Shown here: positions 1-7,778 of the stretch, piece by piece
Position numbering within the stretch: the stretch's first letter is position 1
How the letters are laid out: each line of letters begins with the position of its first letter
Source of the DNA: Flavimaricola marinus
GTDB lineage: Bacteria > Pseudomonadota > Alphaproteobacteria > Rhodobacterales > Rhodobacteraceae
Direction of reading: 5' to 3'
NCBI RefSeq assembly: GCF_900184895.1
Contig: NZ_FXZK01000002.1
Location: forward strand, 186,001-250,000
Length of the DNA: 64,000 bases
The notes under the pieces: generated by a model
What the model was told of the DNA's origin: nothing
Databases searched by the model: none
What the model saw: the letters and a program-made list of their open reading frames with translations, nothing else
Position numbers and translations under genes: made by a program

Positions 1-117
1 CCCGTTGCGGCCGCCGTAGATATACGGTGCCATGCGGGGGTTCCAGCGTGCGGTCTGGTGGCCGAAGTGAACGCCAGCTTCAAGCAGCTGACGCATGGTG
101 AACTCGGGAAGAGCCAT
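1..117 (-). CDS. rpsB: 30S ribosomal protein S2, N-terminal fragment
   Basis: Only the first 39 codons lie in the window; the gene runs off the left edge. The translation opens [20 protein letters not shown] and continues with the [14 protein letters not shown] block that marks the S2 N-terminus. S2 is a small-subunit protein needed for translation initiation. The ATG is at 117-115, preceded by an A/G-rich stretch (GGAAAAGGAAAA on the minus strand) that can serve as ribosome binding site. A sigma70-type promoter lies upstream at 237-265, leaving a leader of a little over 100 nt. The partner tsf, normally next, would be outside the window. Confidence 0.95.
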   Translation of the reverse strand, partial: MALPEFTMRQLLEAGVHFGHQTARWNPRMAPYIYGGRNG

Positions 118-236
118 GGTCTTTTCCTTTTCCGGTTTTAACCTCGGCGGGGGATCAGCCTGTTGGCCAACCGGTGGACGTCATGGGATGTCTCCCCATA
201 CCGCCCGCCCCCGCCTGCGGGATTTATCGTGCGCGC

Positions 237-265
237 CGTATAGTCGGGGCGTCGGGCTATGGCAA
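237..265 (-). promoter_or_regulatory. Probable rpsB promoter and leader
   Basis: On the minus strand a -35 TTGCCA (265-260) and a -10 TATACG (242-237) are separated by exactly 17 bp. The predicted start near 230 gives a GC-rich leader of about 113 nt before the rpsB ATG, including a small hairpin (ATGGG...TCCCAT, about 197-181). S2 autoregulation through its leader is known in other proteobacteria; whether this leader does so is inference. Nothing else is visible in the 262-base gap between rpsB and the upstream gene. Confidence 0.55.
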
Positions 266-379
266 GTGGCAATTCCGATCCGGCGGTCCAGCCCCCCAAA
301 TGCTCGGGGGTGGCCACCAGGACCACCCCCTCGATCACCCTGCCCCGCGCGTCCGCGTAATGGGCTCGGACGCTTTGTG

Positions 380-1729
380 TTAGAGGAACACCCGCTCCAC
401 AAACCAGTAGGCTCCGACGATCGCAATCGCCACGGAGGCCGGGACCGCGACGATCCGGCGATAGGCGTCCAACTGATCACGATTGAGAACCGACAGCAGG
501 CACAGGAAGGCCAGCAGAGTCAGCGGGACGAAGAAGTTCCACAATGGAATCTCGCCCATCAGATCGCCGCCGAGGAAGCCCGGAACCATGAAGGCGGCCA
601 CCGCCAAAGCACCGGCGACCAGAGTGCCGACGCCATAGAGCCCGGTCGCGAGCCCGGCTTCGTTGCGGCCCATGTCGACCCGGATCGCTTCGCGCACGAT
701 CAGGAACGCCACGGCCACCACGGCCAACTGACCGAGCTCGACGCCGATGTTGAACCCGATCAGGGCCGGCACGAACGATCCCGGCGGCAGGCCGAATTCG
801 CCCAGCACCGAGGCAAAGCCCAGGCCGTGCAGCAGGCCAAAGCCAAAAATGACGACCGGACGCCACGGGCTCAGCCCTCTGGCAAAGATGTTCTCGACCG
901 CGACAAACACGATGGAGGCCGCGATCAGCGGCTCCACGATGCTGCCGGGCACACTGACATAACCAAGCGCCGCCAGCGCCAGCGTTATGGTATGGGCCAG
1001 CGTAAAGGCCGAAATCTGCCACAGCAGCGGCCCCATCTTGGTCGACAGGAAGAACAGGCCGAGGACAAACAGGATATGATCGAGGCCGAGCGGCACGATA
1101 TGGTCGAACCCGACCGGAATGTAGTTCACGAATGTCTGCCACGGACCGGCCTGATCGCCGCCCGCCAGCGTGATCGGCGGTGTTTGGGCGCCCGCCTCCA
1201 GATAGCCGTCATATGGGGCGTCGACACCCATCTGCCGGATGACCAGAGTGCCGAATGCGCGGTCCCACCCGACGACGACGCTCTCCGCTCCGGGGGGCAG
1301 ATCGACGGTGAACTGGATCTCCGACGTACGGACAAGCTCGGGGTTCTCGACCTCGGGCACCTCTACCGCCGTCAGCGTGGGCGTCAGGGCGGTGCCGTCG
1401 ACCTTGATCGTGATACGCTCTGCCATCTGGGGCCAGAATTCGCGGAACGCGGTGTCCAGCTCGGCCGGCGGCAGCGCGTGCAATTCGTCGTATGTGGCGG
1501 CCTGCGGCGCCTCGTTGGTATCGGCCACCTCCGCCAGATCGATCCCGGCGACGAAACTCTCCAGATTGGCGGAAAGGTCAAAGGTCAGCTGGCCCTCCGA
1601 CTGGGTCATGTCGGCGATGGCGGGCAAAACTTCGTGAGCTAGGGCCGAACTGGGGGCGCTCAACCACAGCGCGCTTGACATCACCCACGCAAGGCACACC
1701 CTTGCGATAACTTGAAAGGAACCGATCAT
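380..1729 (-). CDS. HupE/UreJ family membrane protein (probable metal permease)
   Basis: A 449-residue protein. An N-terminal signal segment ending SSALAHE leads into an extracytoplasmic domain of about 200 residues, followed by a multi-spanning HupE/UreJ core. Family hallmarks seen: GLDHILFVLGLFFL, FTLAHTITLALAALG, VENIF and FGLLHGLGFA, with histidines inside membrane segments as expected for nickel/cobalt permeases of this family. The ATG at 1729 was chosen because GATGAGG lies just upstream on the minus strand and the longer frame runs into the divergent gene. Its start codon overlaps that of the divergent DUF4198 gene (CATG, 1727-1730), so the two probably share control. Substrate (Ni or Co) is inferred from family and neighbour; no metalloenzyme operon is visible nearby. 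Confidence 0.8.
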   Translation of the reverse strand: MIGSFQVIARVCLAWVMSSALWLSAPSSALAHEVLPAIADMTQSEGQLTFDLSANLESFVAGIDLAEVADTNEAPQAATYDELHALPPAELDTAFREFWPQMAERITIKVDGTALTPTLTAVEVPEVENPELVRTSEIQFTVDLPPGAESVVVGWDRAFGTLVIRQMGVDAPYDGYLEAGAQTPPITLAGGDQAGPWQTFVNYIPVGFDHIVPLGLDHILFVLGLFFLSTKMGPLLWQISAFTLAHTITLALAALGYVSVPGSIVEPLIAASIVFVAVENIFARGLSPWRPVVIFGFGLLHGLGFASVLGEFGLPPGSFVPALIGFNIGVELGQLAVVAVAFLIVREAIRVDMGRNEAGLATGLYGVGTLVAGALAVAAFMVPGFLGGDLMGEIPLWNFFVPLTLLAFLCLLSVLNRDQLDAYRRIVAVPASVAIAIVGAYWFVERVFL

Positions 1730-2531
1730 GCGCCGCCTCATCCTGAGCTTACTTGTTACAGTCGCCAGCCCCCTCGCCGCCCACGAATTGTGGATCGAGC
1801 CGATCGAGTGGCGTGTTGGAATAGACGGTAACGTGAGCGCCGCGCTTGTCAACGGACAGCAGTTCGATGGGGTGAATTTGGCGTTTTTTCCCAACCGGAT
1901 CAAAAGCTTCGACCTGCACCTCGGCGATGACAGCACCGTCGTCACCGGGCGGATCGGTGACAGCCCCGCAATGACCATGCCCACGATGGGCGACGGGCTT
2001 CACGTGGCGGCCTATGTGTCGTCGGTCTCGACCGTGACCTATACGGAATGGGCCAAATTCATCAGCTTCGCCGAGCACAAGGACCTCGGCGACGTGACTG
2101 CGGTGCGCGACGTCAACGGGCTGCCGGCAGAGGGGTTCAAGGAGGCCTACACACGGTTCTCCAAGTCGCTGATCGGCGTCGGCAGCAGCGAAGGGAGCGA
2201 CCGGGTGCTCTGGTTGGAAACCGAACTCGTGGCGCTAGCCAACCCCTTTACCGACGACCTCAGCGCCGGGATGCCGCTACAGCTCTGGTATCAGGGCGAG
2301 GTGCGGGCCGACGAACAAATCGAGCTGTTCGACAGGGCGCCCGACGGCGAAGTCACCGTCACGCTGCACCGGACCGACGAGGACGGGATCGCCCTCGTAC
2401 CGGTCGTGGCGGGGCACGACTACATGGCCGACGCCGTGGTGCTGCGGCTGCCGGAAGACGACTTGGCCGAGGCAACCGGCGCTGTCTGGGAAACGCTCTG
2501 GGCCAACCTGACGTTTCATGTGCCCGAGTGA
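1728..2531 (+). CDS. DUF4198 periplasmic protein, probable metal-uptake accessory
   Basis: A 267-residue protein with a short signal peptide (MRRLILSLLVTVASPLAA) followed directly by HELWIEP, the typical start of mature DUF4198 proteins. The remainder looks like an all-beta periplasmic protein with no membrane segment. DUF4198 proteins often accompany nickel/cobalt transporters, and this one sits head-to-head with a HupE/UreJ permease, which supports a joint role in metal uptake (inference). A GAAAGGA Shine-Dalgarno lies 7 bases before the ATG. The start codons of the two divergent genes share bases 1728-1729, so their Shine-Dalgarno sequences lie inside each other's 5' coding regions. Confidence 0.75.
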   Translation: MRRLILSLLVTVASPLAAHELWIEPIEWRVGIDGNVSAALVNGQQFDGVNLAFFPNRIKSFDLHLGDDSTVVTGRIGDSPAMTMPTMGDGLHVAAYVSSVSTVTYTEWAKFISFAEHKDLGDVTAVRDVNGLPAEGFKEAYTRFSKSLIGVGSSEGSDRVLWLETELVALANPFTDDLSAGMPLQLWYQGEVRADEQIELFDRAPDGEVTVTLHRTDEDGIALVPVVAGHDYMADAVVLRLPEDDLAEATGAVWETLWANLTFHVPE

Positions 2532-2534
2532 TCG

Positions 2535-2912
2535 CTAGCGGTGCTGATCGATCAGGATCGGGTTGCCGTCCGGGTCGATCACCACAAAGCTGCCGGGACC
2601 GGCATCGCCCTCGAGCGTGACCTGCGTGGTCTCCACACCATGCTCCGCGATCTGGCTGTGCAGGGCGCGGACATCCTCGAACGGATCGACATTCTGGGCG
2701 GCCTGATCCCAGCCGGGATTGAAGGTGAGCATGGGCTTGTCGAACATGCCCTCGAAAAGGCCGATGATATGACCGTCCGGATTGACGAGGATGGCCCACT
2801 TGGCGCCCTCCTCCACCGGTCCCATCGGGGCAAAACCCAGGGTCTTGTAAAACGCCATCGAGGCGACGATGTCCTTGACGGGCAAGCTGATCGAGAAGGC
2901 ACCTAGCTTCAT
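2535..2912 (-). CDS. VOC/glyoxalase-family protein
   Basis: A 125-residue single-domain protein opening MKLGAFSISLPVKDI and containing FYKTLGFAPMG, the beta-alpha-beta start of a vicinal-oxygen-chelate fold, and ending FVVIDPDGNPILIDQ, its usual last strand. Proteins of this size act as dimers in metal-dependent isomerase, lyase or resistance reactions; the substrate cannot be told. The ATG at 2912 is preceded by GGAG at good spacing. It converges on the DUF4198 gene with a 3-base gap and diverges from psuK. Confidence 0.8.
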   Translation of the reverse strand: MKLGAFSISLPVKDIVASMAFYKTLGFAPMGPVEEGAKWAILVNPDGHIIGLFEGMFDKPMLTFNPGWDQAAQNVDPFEDVRALHSQIAEHGVETTQVTLEGDAGPGSFVVIDPDGNPILIDQHR

Positions 2913-3007
2913 GTTTCCGCTCCTTGTTTCCACGAACAGGCTAGCACAGACTGCGCCGCGTCCAAAGGGGCCTTGCCCCAGACGCCGGGTCGGGCCACAA
3001 GGTGGCC

Positions 3008-3901
3008 ATGAAAACGCAAGCTGACATCCTGTGCATCGGATCGGTCCTCTGGGACGTGATCGGACGCACCGCCATTCACATGCAGGTCGGCGCCGATGTA
3101 CCCGGGCGGATCACCCGGCTGCCGGGCGGGGTCGCGATGAACATCGCGATGACGCTTCGGCGGTTCGGGCTGACACCGGCGCTGCTGACGAGCATCGGAC
3201 GCGATCCCGAAGGCGACGAACTCGTCGCGGACGCGATCCGGCGCGGCATGGTGACCGACACGATCTATCGCTCCGAGGATCTGCCGACAGACGTCTACAT
3301 GGCGATCGAAGGAGGCAATGGTCTGATCGCGGCCATTGCGGATGCGCATTCGCTCGAAGCGGCCGGGGCCAAGATCCTCGCCCCGTTGTCCGACGGCATG
3401 CTCGGCACGGCCGAGGCGCCTTGGCGGGGCTGTGTAGCTCTCGACGGCAATCTGACGGTCGAGCTGCTGCAGACCATCGCCTCGTCACCGCTCTTCGCGG
3501 CCGCAGATCTGCGGGTCGCCCCGGCGAGCCCGGGCAAGGCCGAGCGGCTTCTTGCGCTCCTCGGTCATCCGTCGGCCACGCTCTACGTCAATCGCGAAGA
3601 GGCCGGGCTGATCTGCCACACGCAATTCGAGACGGCGCCCGCCGCGGCCGCCGCCCTGATCGCAAAGGGGGCGGCACGGGTTCTGGTCACCGACGGAGGC
3701 AAGCCCACCTCGGTCGCCACCGCAGACAGGATCATCACCCAGACGCCTGCCTCGGTGCTCGTCACCCGGATCACCGGCGCCGGGGATACCTTCATGGCTG
3801 CGCATATCGCCGCGGAACTCGGCGGTGCCGACGCCGAAGACGCGCTCAGCCAGGCTCTCGCCGCCGCGGCCGCCTATGTGTCGGGAGAAACCCCGATCTA
3901 G
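3008..3901 (+). CDS. psuK: Pseudouridine kinase (PfkB family)
   Basis: A 297-residue PfkB-family sugar kinase: LCIGSVLWDVIGR at the N-terminus, a GG-hinge block LPGGVAMNIAMTLRRFG, and the C-terminal signature ITGAGDTFMAAHIAAE carrying the catalytic Asp of GAGD. The assignment to pseudouridine rests on the next gene, a clear pseudouridine-5'-phosphate glycosidase; together they phosphorylate pseudouridine and split it to uracil and ribose 5-phosphate. Both GTG 3002 and ATG 3008 are possible starts; ATG 3008 has AAGG at better spacing. psuG follows after 128 bases. Confidence 0.85.
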   Translation: MKTQADILCIGSVLWDVIGRTAIHMQVGADVPGRITRLPGGVAMNIAMTLRRFGLTPALLTSIGRDPEGDELVADAIRRGMVTDTIYRSEDLPTDVYMAIEGGNGLIAAIADAHSLEAAGAKILAPLSDGMLGTAEAPWRGCVALDGNLTVELLQTIASSPLFAAADLRVAPASPGKAERLLALLGHPSATLYVNREEAGLICHTQFETAPAAAAALIAKGAARVLVTDGGKPTSVATADRIITQTPASVLVTRITGAGDTFMAAHIAAELGGADAEDALSQALAAAAAYVSGETPI

Positions 3902-4029
3902 GCATCCTTGCACAATACGTTTCTTTTGGCCCCAAATACGGCCGCCGGAGGCGCATGTCATCGCCCATATCCCGTCCGGGCAGGCCCGCAACCCTGCCGC
4001 ACTCCTCGCACCAAACTCAAAGGCCTCTT

Positions 4030-4947
4030 ATGTCGCTCCCGTTGATCTACGCCCCCGAAGTCGAAGCCGCCCGCAGCGCCGGCAAGCCCATCGTCGCGCT
4101 CGAAAGCACGATCATCACCCACGGGATGCCTTTTCCGCAGAACGTCGAAACCGCGCGGGCGGTCGAGGCCGAGGTCCGGGCCGCGGGCGCCGTGCCCGCC
4201 ACGATCGCGGTGCTTTCCGGGCAGATCCATATCGGCATCACCGACGCGCAGCTCGATCATCTGGCCGGGTTGAAGACGGTGTCCAAGCTCAGCCGGGCAG
4301 ATCTGGCCGCCTGTCTCGCCGCCGGTCGCGATGGCGCGACGACAGTCGCGGCGACGATGATCTGTGCGCATATGGCGGGCATTCATGTCTTTGCCACCGG
4401 CGGGATCGGCGGCGTGCACCGCGGCGCCGAGGACAGCTTCGACATCTCCGCAGATCTGCAGGAGCTGGCACAAACGCCGGTTACGGTCGTCGCGGCCGGG
4501 GCCAAGGCGATCCTCGATCTGCCCAAGACCTACGAAGTGCTCGAAACCCTCGGCGTGCCGGTCATCGCCTACGGGCAGGATCAGCTTCCGGCCTTCTGGT
4601 CGGCGCAATCGCCATACCCCGCGCCGCTGCGGATGGACAGCGCCGCCCAGATCGCCGCGGCACATCTGATGCGGGGGCGGCTCGGCCTGCCCGGTGGGCA
4701 ACTGGTCACCAACCCGATCCCGCAAGAGGACCAGATCCCCGCAGAGGTGCTCAGCCCGCTGATCGAACAGGCGCTGGCCGAGGCCGCCGCTCAAGGGATC
4801 AGCGCCAAGGCGGTCACTCCGTTCCTGCTGGATCGGATATTTACCCTGACAGACGGCGCCAGCCTCAAGGCCAACGTCGCACTGGTGCGCAACAACGCCC
4901 GCCTAGCCAGTGCGATCGCCGCTGAAATAGGCAGTTCCACCGCTTAA
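4030..4947 (+). CDS. psuG: Pseudouridine-5'-phosphate glycosidase
   Basis: A 305-residue protein with the strongly conserved PsuG blocks PIVALESTIITHGMPFPQN, KLSRADLA, ATGGIGGVHRGAEDSFDIS and LRMDSAAQIAAAH. It reversibly cleaves the C-glycosidic bond of pseudouridine 5'-phosphate to uracil and ribose 5-phosphate in the cytoplasm; the VALEST and GGVHRG segments form the active site in known structures. The length is normal for the family. The ATG at 4030 begins MSLPLIYAPEV. It is co-directional with psuK and probably co-transcribed. Confidence 0.93.
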   Translation: MSLPLIYAPEVEAARSAGKPIVALESTIITHGMPFPQNVETARAVEAEVRAAGAVPATIAVLSGQIHIGITDAQLDHLAGLKTVSKLSRADLAACLAAGRDGATTVAATMICAHMAGIHVFATGGIGGVHRGAEDSFDISADLQELAQTPVTVVAAGAKAILDLPKTYEVLETLGVPVIAYGQDQLPAFWSAQSPYPAPLRMDSAAQIAAAHLMRGRLGLPGGQLVTNPIPQEDQIPAEVLSPLIEQALAEAAAQGISAKAVTPFLLDRIFTLTDGASLKANVALVRNNARLASAIAAEIGSSTA

Positions 4948-5030
4948 TGATGCGCCATGGCCGGCGTGTCATTGCAGTGACGCAGATCTGTGCCTAAGTC
5001 CTAGCCAACGCTGCAACGAGGATCGTCCAA

Positions 5031-5741
5031 GTGGCCCGCAAAGATCTTCCCTCCCCGCATCCGGCCAAACGCAGCATGTTTAGCGGATTGCGGAACAACT
5101 TTCTGGCAGGCGTCGTCGTCATCGCGCCGATCGGCCTGACGGTCTGGCTGATCTGGACGTTGATCGGCTGGATGGATTCCTGGGTGCTGCCGCTGGTGCC
5201 CGGCCGGTTGAACCCCGAGCAATACATCGGGATCAACCTGCGCGGCGTCGGCGTGATCTTCTTTCTGGTGTTCACGGTCGTCATCGGCTGGGTCGCCAAG
5301 GGGCTGGTCGGCCGGTCTTTCCTGCGGTTCGGCGAAAACCTCGTCGGGCGAATGCCGGTGGTGCGGTCGGTCTACAACGCGGCCAAGCAGATCGCCGAAA
5401 CGGTCTTTTCGCAATCCGACACCAGCTTCGACGAGGCTTGTCTGATCGAACACCCGCGCAAGGGGGTCTACGCCATCGCCTTCATCACTACCAAGGCCAA
5501 GGGCGAAATCGACGCAAAGCTGCCCTATGACGAGGAAATCGTGACGGTCTTCATGCCGACCACGCCAAACCCGACATCGGGGTTCCTGCTGTTCGTGCCA
5601 CGCTCCGACATCATCGAGCTGGACATGAGCGTCGAAGACGCGGCAAAGCTGGTGATCTCGGCAGGGCTGGTCTACCCGGCGGATACGGCCGGCGCGCCGG
5701 ATGGGGCGATCCCGCTTCCGACGCGGAACCGGGCGGGCTAG
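5031..5741 (+). CDS. DUF502 family membrane protein
   Basis: A 236-residue protein with two N-terminal membrane segments (about 23-47 and 70-93) and the DUF502 core RMPVVRSVYNAAKQIAETVF, then a soluble domain with TTPNPTSGFLLFVPR. The biochemical role of DUF502 proteins is not established. Start is GTG 5031, preceded by GAGGA. The TAG stop shares its bases with the stop of the convergent lipoprotein gene (CTAG, 5738-5741). Confidence 0.85.
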   Translation: MARKDLPSPHPAKRSMFSGLRNNFLAGVVVIAPIGLTVWLIWTLIGWMDSWVLPLVPGRLNPEQYIGINLRGVGVIFFLVFTVVIGWVAKGLVGRSFLRFGENLVGRMPVVRSVYNAAKQIAETVFSQSDTSFDEACLIEHPRKGVYAIAFITTKAKGEIDAKLPYDEEIVTVFMPTTPNPTSGFLLFVPRSDIIELDMSVEDAAKLVISAGLVYPADTAGAPDGAIPLPTRNRAG

Positions 5742-6007
5742 CCGGGCAAGGTGTGGCTGACCGGCAGATCGTTTTCCTGCGCACAGGCGATCTGCTCGGG
5801 CGTGGCGGTCATGAGGAATCCGGACCCGCCGTCATCCATGAGGGCCGCGGTGAACGGGCCGGACATCGCCAGTTCCAGAACCCCGTCGCAAGGGCCCGAG
5901 CGGACAATCTCCGGGCTCGGTTCGGGCGGCTGCGGCGCAGGCTCCAGTGCCGCCTCGCAGGCGGCCAGCGCCACGACCGACAGGATCAAGAGACCTCTAG
6001 CGTTCAT
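5738..6007 (-). CDS. Small putative lipoprotein C
   Basis: An 89-residue product with a lipoprotein signal sequence ending VVALAAC, giving a mature protein of about 73 residues. The mature part starts with a Pro/Glu-rich linker (EPAPQPPEPSP) and has two further cysteines. No family is recognised. It is the last of three small lipoprotein genes behind the patatin-like gene (22 bases after the previous stop) but is not evidently related in sequence to the other two. An AGAGG motif precedes the ATG. Confidence 0.6.
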   Translation of the reverse strand: MNARGLLILSVVALAACEAALEPAPQPPEPSPEIVRSGPCDGVLELAMSGPFTAALMDDGGSGFLMTATPEQIACAQENDLPVSHTLPG

Positions 6008-6028
6008 CCGGCGCCCTCTCCGGCGGGG

Positions 6029-6238
6029 TCACAAAGGCTCTGGCATACGGGCCAGATCCTGAGCGGTTGCCGGGCGCAACGACGCTTCCCGGCAGTCATT
6101 GACCATCACCATCGTCGTGCCGTCGACCTCGGTCAGGGTTTCGCTCGGAATGCAGCCCGCCGGCGCGGGAGCGGTCCCGCCGCAGGCTGCGAGGAGCGCC
6201 AGCATCAGCACCGGCATTGCGCGGATCGGACGACGCAT
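6029..6238 (-). CDS. Small putative lipoprotein B (paralogue of A)
   Basis: A 69-residue product with a lipobox (LALLAAC) and a mature part of about 50 residues. Aligned with the next upstream gene it shows a shared pattern: Cys, then L-T/I-x-D-G, then V-x-V-N-x-C, then RPAT-x-x-D-x-x-R. The start ATG (6238) overlaps the stop of gene A (TGATG), indicating translational coupling. No known domain is recognised; two tandem copies suggest a lineage-specific duplication. Confidence 0.65.
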   Translation of the reverse strand: MRRPIRAMPVLMLALLAACGGTAPAPAGCIPSETLTEVDGTTMVMVNDCREASLRPATAQDLARMPEPL

Positions 6239-6438
6239 CACCCGAGCCTCTCGATATCGGCCTGCGTCGCGGGACGGGATGAATCGTCCGGGCCACAGCC
6301 ATTGACGATGACAAAGGAATTGCCATCGATCGTGATCAGGTTTTCGACAACCTCACAAGAGCCGGAAGACCCCGACGGGGCCACGCATCCGGCGACGGTC
6401 AGCGAAACAGCGATTGCCAAAAGGATTGTCGGGCGCAT
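6238..6438 (-). CDS. Small putative lipoprotein A (paralogue of B)
   Basis: A 66-residue product with a signal sequence ending LTVAGC and a mature part of about 49 residues with two extra cysteines. It shares the D-G-x3-V-x-V-N-x-C...RPAT-x2-D core with the following gene. A strong GAGGAG Shine-Dalgarno precedes the ATG. It lies 38 bases after the patatin-like gene and is probably co-transcribed with it. Function is unknown. Confidence 0.65.
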   Translation of the reverse strand: MRPTILLAIAVSLTVAGCVAPSGSSGSCEVVENLITIDGNSFVIVNGCGPDDSSRPATQADIERLG

Positions 6439-6476
6439 CTGCTCTCCTCGTGTTTTCGCCAGTCTGCCACATTCGA

Positions 6477-7511
6477 TCAGGCAAACAAAGCCGTCAGATC
6501 CACCGTGCTGCGTTCGCCCAGATCTGCGGCGTGACGCGACAGGAATCCGTCCATCGCATCGCGGCCCGCATCCTTGAGGCGGGTCAGGATCACCGGCACC
6601 GGGATCGTCTTGGTGGCCACGTTCAGATCGTTCATCAGCGCGTCGTCGCTGACCATGTGCAAATGCACATCCTTCTTGGTGCCGGATTTCAGCACTCCCT
6701 CGGCCAGCAGGCGTTTGACAAAGGCGATCGAGCGGATCTCCCCCAGAAGAGAGGCGTTGAAACTGATCTCGTTGATGCGGTTCTGAATGGACTGGCTGTC
6801 GGTCGGCACCTCGTCGCGGACCAGAGGATTGATGTTCACGATCATGATGTCTCGGGGCAGGTGCGGCTGATAAAGCGGGAACAGAGCCGGATTGCCGGTA
6901 TAGCCGCCATCCCAATAGGCTTCGGTGCGGCCGGTCTTCGGATCGTCGATCTCTACGGCCTGAAACAGGGTCGGCAGGCAAGCCGAGGCAAGCAGGACGT
7001 CGGTGCTGATCTCCTCGCCGGTGAATACGCGGACCTTGCCGGTGCGGACATTGGTCGCACCGATATAAAGCTCGGGCCCGTGCCTGTCGCAGACCTTGTC
7101 GAATTGCAGCTGGCGGACGACCCGCTCCAACGGGTTGCGCAGCATCGACCCAAAGACATAGGGCGAGGTCATGCGGTTCGCCATGTCGAAGGCCATGTAG
7201 GCCGGCGAGGCTTCGATCGCCGAAGCTAGGCTCGGGATCGTCGGCGCCATGGCCGACAGCCAATCCGAGAACCACGGATCGTTGACGGCGCCGATCTGCT
7301 CCCAGAACCAGTCCAGCGTCTCGCGGGCGCCTGCGTTGCCGTCCTTCAGATAGCCGGACTTGAAGGCCGCCGCGTTCATCGCTCCGGCAGAGGTGCCGGT
7401 GATCGCCGCGATCTCGATCTCGCTCTCTTCCAGAAGGCGGTCCAGAACACCCCAGGTAAAGGCACCGTGAACGCCGCCACCCTGCAAGGCGAGATTGATC
7501 TTCGTGGTCAT
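6477..7511 (-). CDS. Patatin-like phospholipase family protein
   Basis: A 344-residue protein with all patatin signatures: the oxyanion loop LQGGGVHGAFTWG near residue 9, the nucleophile elbow GTSAG near residue 40, and the catalytic-Asp motif YWDGGYTGN near residue 200. Patatin proteins are serine-Asp dyad acyl hydrolases acting on phospholipids or storage lipids. The nearest upstream gene in the same direction is 3-hydroxybutyrate dehydrogenase, so a link to polyhydroxybutyrate breakdown is plausible but inferred. The ATG at 7511 has AGGA upstream; a longer open frame exists but its extra part lies over a repeated regulatory element (7643-7683). Confidence 0.85.
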   Translation of the reverse strand: MTTKINLALQGGGVHGAFTWGVLDRLLEESEIEIAAITGTSAGAMNAAAFKSGYLKDGNAGARETLDWFWEQIGAVNDPWFSDWLSAMAPTIPSLASAIEASPAYMAFDMANRMTSPYVFGSMLRNPLERVVRQLQFDKVCDRHGPELYIGATNVRTGKVRVFTGEEISTDVLLASACLPTLFQAVEIDDPKTGRTEAYWDGGYTGNPALFPLYQPHLPRDIMIVNINPLVRDEVPTDSQSIQNRINEISFNASLLGEIRSIAFVKRLLAEGVLKSGTKKDVHLHMVSDDALMNDLNVATKTIPVPVILTRLKDAGRDAMDGFLSRHAADLGERSTVDLTALFA

Positions 7512-7642
7512 GAGCAGTTCCTCTGGATGGGTCGGCGGGTTGATGCGGAGAGGTCGGGGCAATGCCACACCTCCACCGCAGCGCGATAATATTCGGTTGC
7601 GCCACCGCACGCTGCCAGCGCGATCACGACTTCGTGAGCAGA

Positions 7643-7683
7643 TACCGAAAACGAGACCTACGGCATACCGACGCCATACCGAC
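7643..7683. promoter_or_regulatory. 11-bp-period tandem operator, copy 1 (upstream of patatin gene)
   Basis: Four 8-bp units repeat at an exact 11-bp period: TACCGAAA (7643), AGACCTAC (7654), ATACCGAC (7665) and ATACCGAC (7676). The same arrangement occurs at 26399-26439, with 32 of 41 bases identical. One-turn spacing on one face of the helix is typical of tandem OmpR/PhoB-type response-regulator binding; that is inference. It lies about 130 bp upstream of the patatin-like start, in a 267-bp gap that otherwise shows nothing clear. Confidence 0.55.
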
Positions 7684-7778
7684 GTCTTGCCGCAGAGCAT
7701 TTCAGCCCGGCGCGGCTCGGACAGATCCTTACCGCGCCGCGCCTGTTGACAGCGTTCCGCGCAACATCGGACGCAGCG

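Noticed and set aside
95-1642. A 515-codon open frame on the plus strand
   Set aside because: Antisense to the HupE gene and to the rpsB leader; composition is that of a shadow frame.
3031-4029. Upstream extension of psuG through psuK in another frame
   Set aside because: The frame stays open by GC bias; PsuG homology begins at the ATG at 4030 and psuK fills the region in its own frame.
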